From the IMG/VR virus record IMGVR_UViG_3300042484_003148, positions 1 through 64,000 of that record: a stretch of 64,000 nt of DNA; one strand, 5' to 3'. Shown piece by piece: positions 41,057 to 48,280 of this stretch; position 1 is the stretch's first letter, and every line of letters begins with the position of its first letter. The notes below the pieces were generated by a model that had not been told where the DNA came from, ran no database searches, and was given only the letters and a program-made list of their open reading frames with translations. A program made the translations under genes and the position numbers. This stretch comes from a virus.

Positions 41057-42768
41057 ATTTTTATACAACTTCTTTTAGTACTCATGCTACGTCTTTCTGT
41101 TACCCTACTCAACGAACCTCGCCATCTGCATTGCTTACCGAGGTTAAACAAGCTAGTCCACGTCATATTACTAATGTTCACATTTGAAACATCCTTCTTG
41201 TTCTCTTCGAGAACTCGTACCACGGTGTTCAAAGTACTTTCACTAATCAGTGGTAAACCTGTACAGTTTTTTATAAATCTATACAATCCTCTTCGTCCTA
41301 TCTCAATAGCACTATTAATAGGGTCGAAGTAATTGTACATCATATTTCCAATAAATGATGAATAACTTGGTTGAACTTTAATCAATTCAATACCATATTG
41401 ATTTGTTAACTTCGTTATCATCTCTTCGAGCAAACCTCTATTCCAAACCACTTTGGTTTGTCTGTTCGCTTCCTTGCCTTTTTTATTTACTTCTTTATCT
41501 TCTTTAAAATCCAAGTCTTCCATTACAAAACTTGAACATTTATAATGATTTGCTACGTTAAAGAGTTGAATTGTCATCTCTTTAATCTCATATTGTTGTT
41601 TGTTTTTATGATACAATCTTTCTTCTTTTGTTGCTTCCTGTGGAAGCTTCTTTGTAAAGAAACTTAAATCATAACAGAACTTATGTATTACTTTAACAGC
41701 ATGTTTACCATGTTCAATGTCTTCATTATCAAAATCACGTTCTAAAATTGACACACCTAGGTAACTAGGGTTCATGTCAATCGAAATACAACGACCTTCT
41801 ATTTTGTTAGTTAACCTTAATTCTCTTTCTTTAATATGATGTTGATGACAAACAGTTTTAATTAAAGTAGTTTGAACTTCTTTATCATTATATTTTTGTT
41901 TAATCTCTTTAATTTGTTGTTTCTTTTCAGTTTCATCTAACTTCCAACCGTACAATTTCTCATCATCGTAAGAAATAGAAACTGTTTTATTTGAAACAAA
42001 CAAACTTAAACTAATTGATTTAGTTTGAGATAACTCAACAAGTTTATTAATTAACCATTTTTTATTTTTAGGTACTGAAATAGTTAGATTAACTTTAGTA
42101 CCATGTTTAGGTTTATAAACCAACAAACCTTCATTTAGTTTACTAAAGTCAAAGAATCTATTACCTCTATAGTTTTTCTCACCAATTATAAAGAAAGACC
42201 TTAATCTTTGATTAGTGTACTTTTCTTTTTGTTTGGTTATTCTATCAAATAGTTCGGTTAATTCAGTTTCAAGGTGTAAAATTTCAGTTTCATCAACAGA
42301 AGATGACAAGTAACTAATTAATTTATTATATTGATTATGAAGGTGTGTTAAATGTTGTAGGTTTTTTCTACCACCAAACACGGGTTTGTTATTTAATGAA
42401 CTTCTTAACCTTGGTAATAACGTTTGTAATTTATGAACAGAATGTTTTTCTTTCTTTGTTAACTCTTTTTTATCATTACGTTTTTTAAATAACTCATCAA
42501 GTTCCTCTTGTTTAGTTTCAATACGTTTAAGAAGTTTCTTTCTGTTTGTTTCGCATTGTTTAAAGAAAGTCTTAACTACAGTTTCAAGTGAACTATATTC
42601 TGTATCATTTAAACCAAATTCATTTTTAGTTTTATCATCATATTCTCTATTACCTGATATATCCAAAGTTTTTAACATGTACCTGAAAGCATAGCCATGT
42701 TGTTTCATTTTGTCTTCGACAAAAGAAGCATCACTGTTATGAATAATAGGTAGTTTAAGAGATAACAT
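41044..42768 (-). CDS. Large TnpB-family nuclease
   Basis: The 574-aa paralogue of the 538-aa protein at 32131. It shares the coiled coil, VFGGRKNLQHLTHL and KNYRGNRFFDFSK, and RuvC residues in SIDMNPSYLG (near 328), FVMEDLDF (near 415) and DPINSAIEIGRRGLY (near 482). No zinc finger; catalytic residues intact. Its 3' end encodes a hairpin (AACCTCG/CGAGGTT, about 41114-41144), a candidate guide-RNA scaffold. No TnpA nearby. Upstream lies an ACTATTTATAATAAAA motif; downstream it abuts the kinase fragment. Confidence 0.77.
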   Translation of the reverse strand: MLSLKLPIIHNSDASFVEDKMKQHGYAFRYMLKTLDISGNREYDDKTKNEFGLNDTEYSSLETVVKTFFKQCETNRKKLLKRIETKQEELDELFKKRNDKKELTKKEKHSVHKLQTLLPRLRSSLNNKPVFGGRKNLQHLTHLHNQYNKLISYLSSSVDETEILHLETELTELFDRITKQKEKYTNQRLRSFFIIGEKNYRGNRFFDFSKLNEGLLVYKPKHGTKVNLTISVPKNKKWLINKLVELSQTKSISLSLFVSNKTVSISYDDEKLYGWKLDETEKKQQIKEIKQKYNDKEVQTTLIKTVCHQHHIKERELRLTNKIEGRCISIDMNPSYLGVSILERDFDNEDIEHGKHAVKVIHKFCYDLSFFTKKLPQEATKEERLYHKNKQQYEIKEMTIQLFNVANHYKCSSFVMEDLDFKEDKEVNKKGKEANRQTKVVWNRGLLEEMITKLTNQYGIELIKVQPSYSSFIGNMMYNYFDPINSAIEIGRRGLYRFIKNCTGLPLISESTLNTVVRVLEENKKDVSNVNISNMTWTSLFNLGKQCRWRGSLSRVTERRSMSTKRSCIKILYC

Positions 42769-42774
42769 TAAAGA

Positions 42775-42795
42775 GATATTTTATTATAAATAGTA
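42775..42795 (-). promoter_or_regulatory. Candidate late promoter before large tnpB
   Basis: ATACTATTTATAATAAAATAT, matching the copies before the other two stand-alone tnpB genes. Confidence 0.45.
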
Positions 42796-42837
42796 TAAAG
42801 TTGAAAAAATAAATAAAAAATTCTATTTATTTAAATA

Positions 42838-42866
42838 TTTTAATCCAGATATTACAATAATCTGGT
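42838..42866 (-). terminator. Possible terminator
   Basis: CCAGAT (42845-42850) pairs with ATCTGG (42860-42865), followed on the minus strand by TTAAAATATTT; the U tract is poor. It is 4 nt past the end of the small gene at 42870. Confidence 0.4.
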
Positions 42867-42869
42867 ATT

Positions 42870-43034
42870 TTAAGTTATTTTTTTAACATCTTTCTTTGTT
42901 TTTAATGGTTCTGGATATTTTAATTTTATATATTCCTCATGTGAAATTATGTTGCACATATCAGGAATAACGTGAAAACGTTCCTTTAACATAATATGAA
43001 TAACTTTATATTTTTGAATATAATGAATTAACAT
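42870..43034 (-). CDS. Hypothetical 54-aa protein
   Basis: The ATG at 43034 (MLIHYIQKYKVIHIMLKERF) is taken; an earlier ATG at 43061 is in frame. It overlaps the end of the DUF5664/nucleotidase gene by about 29 nt and ends in a Lys-rich tail (PLKTKKDVKKIT). Function unknown. Confidence 0.5.
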   Translation of the reverse strand: MLIHYIQKYKVIHIMLKERFHVIPDMCNIISHEEYIKLKYPEPLKTKKDVKKIT

Positions 43035-43863
43035 TATATATACGTTTATAACCAACATCATGTTTTATATTATAAGTTTGGTTCATTAAGAATGTTCTGA
43101 TACCTGATTGGTTTAATTCTTTAAAATTACTAAAGCAATCATCTAAAAAAGTATCACATTTTAATTGTTTTAAAATATCAACTTTACTTTTACCATTTGT
43201 CGTGTACACAGGTACACAAGGTAAATTATTTTTTGAAATCCACTCTTCTGTCCATGAAGATGGTATTGACCTAGATGTTACATAAAAATCAGGTTCAAAT
43301 GTTAAGTTAGTTGTAATTGGTTTTATATTTAACCAAAATTCTTTATCATTTTTAATTTTATTCCATAAAACATTATATTCATACGGAAAGTTCCAGTGTG
43401 ATTGGTCAAAACTATTATTAGTATTTATACCTTCTTTTTTAGCTAACTCAATAAATGAAGCTGAAAAGTCTGCTAAAACACCATCAATATCTAAACCTAT
43501 TTTTTTATTGGATAAATATTTATGTTCCCTGTCATCAATAAAATTACTGTTTTCATACCCATCAATCAAAAAACCAATATTACAAGCAGCTAATGCTAGA
43601 TGATATAAACCTGATTCAGGGTCGAAATCTTCACCATTTTTATATGCTTCAATATGTCTAAGAAGTGAACCTATTGTTTCTGAAGCTTTTAACCCTTTTT
43701 TCCAATTATTAGAACCGTCAGAAATTATATTCCCGTCATTATCTTTAATACTATATTTATTTTTACCATATAATAACCCTTTAGATATTTCTCGTGTTAA
43801 TGATGATGGTATTAGATTATAAGGTAATTTACCTTCGTTATATCTTAATCCTTTATTTTCCAT
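43006..43863 (-). CDS. DUF5664 (dATP/dGTP diphosphohydrolase-like) fused to HAD 5'(3')-nucleotidase
   Basis: 285 aa from the ATG at 43863 (MENKGLRYNEGKLPYNLIPS); the promoter at 43884-43915 excludes a longer start. Residues 1-105 show the DUF5664 pattern: LLYGKNKY, NNWKKGL, LLRHIEAYKNGEDFDPESGL, HLALAACN. Residues 120-285 are a HAD-type deoxynucleotidase: GLDIDGVLAD (nucleophile Asp), YVTSRS, CDTFLDDC. Both parts act on the nucleotide pool, so the fusion likely cleans or reshapes dNTPs during phage replication. Confidence 0.78.
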   Translation of the reverse strand: MENKGLRYNEGKLPYNLIPSSLTREISKGLLYGKNKYSIKDNDGNIISDGSNNWKKGLKASETIGSLLRHIEAYKNGEDFDPESGLYHLALAACNIGFLIDGYENSNFIDDREHKYLSNKKIGLDIDGVLADFSASFIELAKKEGINTNNSFDQSHWNFPYEYNVLWNKIKNDKEFWLNIKPITTNLTFEPDFYVTSRSIPSSWTEEWISKNNLPCVPVYTTNGKSKVDILKQLKCDTFLDDCFSNFKELNQSGIRTFLMNQTYNIKHDVGYKRIYNVNSLYSKI

Positions 43864-43883
43864 ATATTTATTATTTAACAACA

Positions 43884-43915
43884 CAAACCTACATTTTTTT
43901 ATTTTAAAAAACAAA
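43884..43915 (-). promoter_or_regulatory. Bacteroidota-type promoter
   Basis: TTTG (43915-43912), 20 nt, TAGGTTTG (43891-43884) followed by TGTTG. It fixes the start of the downstream gene at 43863. Confidence 0.68.
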
Positions 43916-43916
43916 T

Positions 43917-44315
43917 TTAATCATCAAAATCTTCATTCATCATGTAAAGTAAGAAATTAAACTCTGATAATGTTATTTTTTCTAAGTAAGGAAATGTTGT
44001 TCCGTGAAATGTTGTTTTATTGTCTATTGTAATGAATGAACCATTTGCCGAATATTTTTCACCAGTTGTTTTTGATGTATAAATTACCAATATGGTAACT
44101 ATTCTGTCAATATCTTCAGGTTTAGTGTCTTTTTTGTATATTTTAATATCATCTTTAACATAATGAATCACACAACCTTCAAAATTATCATTTGTTAAAT
44201 CAAGTTTTTCTTGTAACGAATTTTCAAAATAATCTTTCAACTTAAAAAAGTTGGTTATTGTTGGTACGTTTGGAGAAATCTTTACTATTCTTATTTTACT
44301 GTCTGTAATGGTCAT
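43917..44315 (-). CDS. Hypothetical 132-aa protein
   Basis: Starts MTITDSKIRIVKISPNVPTI, with GCVIHYVKDDIKIYKKDTKP and SANGSFITIDNKTTFHGTTF; beta-rich and acidic at the end (NEDFDD). No family recognised. Driven by a phage-motif promoter at 44342-44372. Confidence 0.65.
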   Translation of the reverse strand: MTITDSKIRIVKISPNVPTITNFFKLKDYFENSLQEKLDLTNDNFEGCVIHYVKDDIKIYKKDTKPEDIDRIVTILVIYTSKTTGEKYSANGSFITIDNKTTFHGTTFPYLEKITLSEFNFLLYMMNEDFDD

Positions 44316-44341
44316 AACATTTACATTTTAAATTCTTTGTT

Positions 44342-44372
44342 TATAACGTAAATTTATATAAAATGTTTCAAC
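44342..44372 (-). promoter_or_regulatory. Phage-motif promoter
   Basis: TTGAAACATTTTATA, then TAAATTTACGTTATAAACAA on the minus strand; TTG-N12 spacing as in the other copies. It overlaps the first codons of the plus-strand frame at 44363. Confidence 0.6.
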
Positions 44373-44593
44373 TATTTAAAAGAAAAACGATATTTTTAAT
44401 GAATGGAGATAAAAAACCTTATGAAAAATCTTGCTTGATGCTTGATTTTAAAATAGATAACTGGTCTGAATTACTCAATAAAGTTTCTGATGATAAACTT
44501 TATAATGATGAAACTAATGATTTTGGTAAAGAAACTGAACCACATTGTACAGTTCTTTATGGGTTTAATCAAGGTAAAGAAACTATTAACTAA
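44363..44593 (+). pseudogene. 5' fragment, 2H phosphoesterase/Acb1-like
   Basis: The frame has DFKIDNWSELLNKVSDDKLY and TEPHCTVLYGFNQGK, then stops. ExxPHxTVLYG is the first HxT motif of 2H phosphoesterases, including the phage anti-CBASS nuclease Acb1. The second HxT motif is missing and the frame ends close to the left side of an IS607-type element. An in-frame ATG at 44399 (MNGDKKPYEK) may be the real start. Assignment to Acb1 specifically is tentative. Confidence 0.5.
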
Positions 44594-44639
44594 TTTATTA
44601 ACAAAAATTAATATTTACTACTATTTAAATTAAAATATC

Positions 44640-44670
44640 TTGACTTTATCATTTTATTTTATTACATTTG
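44640..44670 (+). promoter_or_regulatory. Promoter of the IS607 tnpA
   Basis: TTG (44640-44642), 20 nt, TACATTTG (44663-44670), 28 nt before the ATG. Confidence 0.65.
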
Positions 44671-44698
44671 TAAATCATTAAATTTAACCTAACATAAA

Positions 44699-45295
44699 AT
44701 GAATTACCTTCCTTCTAGGAAAGCTAGTCAAGTCCTTGGGTTACACCCAAATACTCTTAGAAAATATGCAGACAACGGAACAATACATACAATTAAAAAC
44801 AACGCTGGTCAAAGACTGTATGACGTTCAGTCATACATCAACTTGTCCTTGTCTGTTGATGAATTCGTGTGTTATTGTAGAGTCTCTTCTAAAAAACAAC
44901 AAGATGATTTACAGCGACAAGTCGCTTACATGTCTTCCTTGTACCCTAACGCAACCATTATTCAAGACATCGGTTCAGGTGTCAACTACAAACGAAAAGG
45001 TCTTCAAACCTTACTGGAACGACTTATCAAAGGAGATAAGTTCACACTTGTGGTTGCCCACAAAGACAGACTTGTTAGGTTCGGATTTGAACTCTTTGAG
45101 TTCCTCTTTAACCAAAACAATGGAAAAATCTTGGTTCTCAACATTAACTCAGGAGACCCTCAGACCGAACTCACAAACGACATTCTCAGAATTCTGTACG
45201 ATTACTCGTCCAGCGTTCCAAGACTTAGAGAGTACTATAATAAAATCAAGGAAGATTTCCCTGAATATAACAAAGAAACAGAAGAAAAAACTTGA
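44699..45295 (+). CDS. tnpA: IS607-family serine recombinase TnpA
   Basis: At 198 aa, residues 1-50 are a MerR-like helix-turn-helix (SRKASQVLGLHPNTLRKYAD, AGQRLYD). FVCYCRVSSKKQQDDLQRQV contains the catalytic Ser of the resolvase fold, and VVAHKDRLVRFGFELFE the conserved Arg cluster. Higher GC than neighbouring phage genes suggests recent arrival. The N-terminal DNA-binding order is that of IS607, not of Tn3 resolvases. Full length, apparently intact. Confidence 0.88.
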   Translation: MNYLPSRKASQVLGLHPNTLRKYADNGTIHTIKNNAGQRLYDVQSYINLSLSVDEFVCYCRVSSKKQQDDLQRQVAYMSSLYPNATIIQDIGSGVNYKRKGLQTLLERLIKGDKFTLVVAHKDRLVRFGFELFEFLFNQNNGKILVLNINSGDPQTELTNDILRILYDYSSSVPRLREYYNKIKEDFPEYNKETEEKT

Positions 45296-46373
45296 TGTTT
45301 GGTCTGGCGTTGCCAGATATGTTTACAACAGAACTGTTGATTATATTTCATTAAAAACCGGTTTCGGTGAACCACTTGAAAAATGGAATCTTGTTTTTAA
45401 TGAAATTAACAAACAACTACCTGAATGGTGTAACACAACACCATATCAAATTAAAAAGATGGCTTGTAAAGATGCGTTCAAAGCAAGAACATCTTCTTTA
45501 GCTTTGTTGAAAAACAAAAAGATTAAGTTCTTTAAGTTAAACTATAGAACGAAGTTAAATAAAAACAATATGTATATACCAAAAGATGCAGTTAAATCTA
45601 AAGGAATATACCATACACTGTTAGGTGAAACTAAATTTAAAGAGAATCTTCCAATCATAGAATATGATTGCAGGTTAATAGAAGAACATGGTGAGTACTT
45701 CTTATGTGTACCATACAAACAAACTATAGCTAAATTCAACAACCAAGAAGTGCTTTCAAAAGCTGTAGCTATAGACCAAGGAGTGAGAAGTTTTATAACT
45801 TATTACTCAGAGGATTCAGTTGGTAAGATAGGTAATGAAGACCATGTAATACTATTTAATCTTTGCAAACATATTGATGATTTAATATCAAAAACCAAGT
45901 TAAGTAAAGGGTTTAAAAACCGTAAAAAACGTAAGTCTTATAAAAAAGCAATGAATCGTTTAAAAGCAAAGTTACGCAACTTAGTTGATGAATTACACTG
46001 GAAGTCAATTAACTTTTTAGTTAATAATTACAATGTAATAATATGTCCTAACTTTAAAGTTAGCAACATGGTATTAGATGATGTTAAACGAAAGATAAGT
46101 AGCAAAACAGTACGCAACATGTTAAACTTTAGGTTTTATGTTTTCAAGCAACGCTTGAAACTTAAATGTAAAGAGAGAGGTTGTGTATTGATTGAAACAA
46201 GTGAAGAGTTTACAAGTCAGATAGCAAGTTGGACAGGTGAGAGAGTTAAAGACATAGGTGGTTCAAAAGAGATTAAAAGCGAAGGTGTTGTAGTTGATAG
46301 AGATTACAACGGAGCTAGAAACATATTTATCAAGTGTATCCAAGAGAACTTGGATACATCAAAGATAAATTAA
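45120..46373 (+). CDS. tnpB: IS607-associated TnpB
   Basis: The TnpB-like part begins near 45235 (SRKISLNITKKQKKKLDVW, ARYVYNRTVDYIS) and overlaps the tnpA end in another frame. The ATG at 45120 is the nearest upstream; a non-ATG start nearer 45235 is likely. RuvC residues: AIDQGVRSF and VVDRDYNGARNIF. PNFKVSNMV stands where many family members have a Glu. The zinc-finger cysteines normally between ETSEEFTSQ and DRDYNGA are all missing, so activity is uncertain. The gene end folds into a perfect hairpin. Confidence 0.75.
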   Translation: MEKSWFSTLTQETLRPNSQTTFSEFCTITRPAFQDLESTIIKSRKISLNITKKQKKKLDVWSGVARYVYNRTVDYISLKTGFGEPLEKWNLVFNEINKQLPEWCNTTPYQIKKMACKDAFKARTSSLALLKNKKIKFFKLNYRTKLNKNNMYIPKDAVKSKGIYHTLLGETKFKENLPIIEYDCRLIEEHGEYFLCVPYKQTIAKFNNQEVLSKAVAIDQGVRSFITYYSEDSVGKIGNEDHVILFNLCKHIDDLISKTKLSKGFKNRKKRKSYKKAMNRLKAKLRNLVDELHWKSINFLVNNYNVIICPNFKVSNMVLDDVKRKISSKTVRNMLNFRFYVFKQRLKLKCKERGCVLIETSEEFTSQIASWTGERVKDIGGSKEIKSEGVVVDRDYNGARNIFIKCIQENLDTSKIN

Positions 46374-46446
46374 AGATACAAGGTTGATGTACCTTTATAA
46401 TGCAGACTTAACGACTAAGGTTGTTAATAAAAGTTAGCGTTAACGC
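46335..46446 (+). ncRNA. Candidate omegaRNA scaffold at the IS607 right end
   Basis: A 10-bp perfect hairpin with an AGAA loop (46335-46358), an AAGGT/ACCTT hairpin (46380-46395), a TTAAC/GTTAA pairing and a GCGTTAACGC palindrome follow one another from the tnpB end to the element end. This is where TnpB guide-RNA scaffolds lie; the guide would be the flanking gene fragment. Confidence 0.5.
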
Positions 46447-46632
46447 ATCGGTGATTTTGCTTTTATTGATGATTTTTCACTTGAAGAATTAAAAGATGAT
46501 TTAAAAGTTGAATCAGAACACACTGATAATATTGCTGAAGTTTTGGAAATAGTTTTGGACCACTTAACTGAAAATAAAGAATATTACGTTAAACTTAAAG
46601 ATGCAGGTTTAGCTGATGAATTAGATAAATAA
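46447..46632 (+). pseudogene. DUF5661-like 3' gene fragment
   Basis: A frame without a start codon (a TAA precedes it) reads GDFAFIDDFSLEELKDDLKV, then ESEHTDNIAEVLEIVLDHLT and ENKEYYVKLKDAG. The VExEHTxN...DHLxExxxYYxxL pattern fits DUF5661, small proteins common in large phages. It begins exactly at the right end of the IS607 element, so its 5' part was displaced or lost. Whether the fragment at 44363 was its 5' part cannot be decided here. Confidence 0.55.
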
Positions 46633-46635
46633 AAC

Positions 46636-46675
46636 TAAAAACCTCTACTTAATTATTAAGTAGAGGTTTTTTATT
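46636..46675. terminator. Bidirectional terminator
   Basis: AAAACCTCTACTT (46638-46650) pairs with AAGTAGAGGTTTT (46658-46670), with T runs on both strands, between the DUF5661 fragment and the convergent 164-aa gene. Confidence 0.87.
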
Positions 46676-47170
46676 TTAAATATAGTGGTGGATTGTTTTT
46701 AAAGGTTTATTTGTTAGTTCTTTTTTGTAATTAACAGCTTCATCTTTGTTGTCAAAATGAGTATTTGTTTTATTCCACTCATGTTCACCACCTAATTTAT
46801 ATTGTAATTGATATTTAATTATGTTGTCAGTAAAATGTTGTTCAACCACTCTAAATTCAGTGATATAAGTATTAAAACCGTCCTCGTGTGTTTCAACCTC
46901 TATTTCATTATCTTTATGTATTTCAACTTCTATTTCATCAGTTTGAAATGTTTCATTTAATTCATCTTCATTAGGGAAATAATCTACTTTTGAAATTGTA
47001 GGTGAATTTTTAGATATGAATTTTTTAATTTGAACTAAAGCTTCGTGATAAGTACTGTAACTATCATTAATTACTTTCCAACCAAATTCACCTTGTAGGA
47101 AAAATGGTACGTATAAAATAGTACCATTTTCTTTGGTACGTTCTTCGATTTTGTATTGTGCATTATTCAT
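46676..47170 (-). CDS. Tandem-repeat hypothetical protein, 164 aa
   Basis: Two similar halves, each reading strand-GxxxWK/N-strand-Y/FxxxxEA-helix: GEFGWKVINDSYSTYHEALV and GEHEWNKTNTHFDNKDEAVN. An acidic linker (EIEVEIHKDNEIEVETHEDG) joins them. The protein at 9838 seems to carry one such unit. It may bind a small ligand or peptide; function unknown. Last gene of the SNF2 operon. Confidence 0.65.
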   Translation of the reverse strand: MNNAQYKIEERTKENGTILYVPFFLQGEFGWKVINDSYSTYHEALVQIKKFISKNSPTISKVDYFPNEDELNETFQTDEIEVEIHKDNEIEVETHEDGFNTYITEFRVVEQHFTDNIIKYQLQYKLGGEHEWNKTNTHFDNKDEAVNYKKELTNKPLKTIHHYI

Positions 47171-47196
47171 TCTTATATTTAGTTTTGTTAATTAGT

Positions 47197-47691
47197 TTAA
47201 TAACTTGAGATTTTTCCGTCAATGTAATCTTTAGCTGTAGGGTTTTCTTCTAAATAAGTCATTAGAATATGTGGTGACCCATCACATTTTTCATTTAAAA
47301 CTTTATTTAAACGTTCTTTATATTCATTAAAAAGGTAAGTTGCTTTATTGAATTGTCTTGTGTTTAGTTTAACATCGCTCTCAATAAATGTTTGTTGAGG
47401 TGTGTCATTTTCAACTTCTTTTTCATTTGAATATGTGAAGGTTACAACTTCTTTTCCTAAATTAAACTTTTCAGACTGTGAATTTTTAATTAATTCAAGT
47501 TCGTTTTCTGAAATTAATTCAGGTTTGTTTTTAATAATTTTACCAATAGTACTCTCATTGAATTCAATAATAGAATCTAAAATATTTGTTTCTGTATAAG
47601 TGGGTAACATATTTAGACTTTTTAGATTGGTAAAGAATTCGATTTGTTCAGTAATTAATGTATCTAATACATCTTTATTTAAGTTTTCCAT
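47197..47691 (-). CDS. Hypothetical 164-aa protein
   Basis: Starts MENLNKDVLDTLITEQIEFF; acidic, helical, with ISENELELIKNSQSEKFNLG. No motif recognised. In the SNF2 operon, 4 nt after the 186-aa gene. Confidence 0.62.
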   Translation of the reverse strand: MENLNKDVLDTLITEQIEFFTNLKSLNMLPTYTETNILDSIIEFNESTIGKIIKNKPELISENELELIKNSQSEKFNLGKEVVTFTYSNEKEVENDTPQQTFIESDVKLNTRQFNKATYLFNEYKERLNKVLNEKCDGSPHILMTYLEENPTAKDYIDGKISSY

Positions 47692-47695
47692 TATT

Positions 47696-48256
47696 TTAAA
47701 ATTTAAAGAAGTTTTTTAGTTTAGTCATAAAAGAAATGTTAGATTTCTTATTGAAAGAATTATCTAAACTTTCTATTTTAGGTTTTTTGATTGAATTGAT
47801 TATATTATCAACTTCTTCAAGTGAAATATCTTTAACGTTGTTTTTAATTTCTTCTAATTTGTTTTTTAGAATTGATTGGTTTTCTGTTAAATAATCATTT
47901 CTTTCATCAGGTTCTGCAACAATGTGTTTTTTTACTTTATAGGTAAACTCTACACCATTTTCATCAGTTTTACCATCTTTCCAGGTTTTCTCACCTTTAG
48001 AAAGTTCGTAATCTACATCTTCTTCCTTCTCACCTTCTTGAATATCAAAAACAGAAACAATCTTCTTATTTTTGTTGATTTCATCAAATTTTTCTGAATT
48101 ATCAGCAACACCTTTCCAGATTCTTAATTTTTCATTAAGTTCTTCATCTTCTCCGTTAGTTGCTAGGAATCTTCTTAAATCTTCAGTTGTAATTCTGAAT
48201 TGTTTTTTCTGAACCTCTTGGGTGATTTCAATATCAGTTGTTATTTTTTCAAACAT
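47696..48256 (-). CDS. Hypothetical acidic 186-aa protein
   Basis: Starts MFEKITTDIEITQEVQKKQF. A Lys/Glu-rich protein with EGEKEEDVDYELSKGEKTWK and a basic, aromatic end MTKLKNFFKF. No known domain; composition suggests a flexible partner-binding protein. Directly downstream of the SNF2 helicase gene. Confidence 0.6.
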   Translation of the reverse strand: MFEKITTDIEITQEVQKKQFRITTEDLRRFLATNGEDEELNEKLRIWKGVADNSEKFDEINKNKKIVSVFDIQEGEKEEDVDYELSKGEKTWKDGKTDENGVEFTYKVKKHIVAEPDERNDYLTENQSILKNKLEEIKNNVKDISLEEVDNIINSIKKPKIESLDNSFNKKSNISFMTKLKNFFKF

Positions 48257-48280
48257 TATTATTTTGTTAATTAATATTAA

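Larger units (their letters stand above)
44594..46446 (+). mobile_element. IS607-type element (tnpA-tnpB), approximate ends
   Basis: A serine-recombinase TnpA and an overlapping TnpB on the same strand, with a Bacteroidota promoter in front (44640-44670) and a GCGTTAACGC palindrome (46437-46446) behind. Both sides abut gene fragments without their other halves. IS607 elements make no target duplication, so the ends are estimated from the flanking frames. Confidence 0.65.

Noticed and set aside
43864-43914. Longer start for the DUF5664 fusion
   Set aside because: The extension overlies a strong TTTG-N20-TAGGTTTG promoter.
44736-45119. Long N-terminal extension of the IS607 TnpB
   Set aside because: It is the out-of-frame reading of tnpA; TnpB similarity begins only near 45235.
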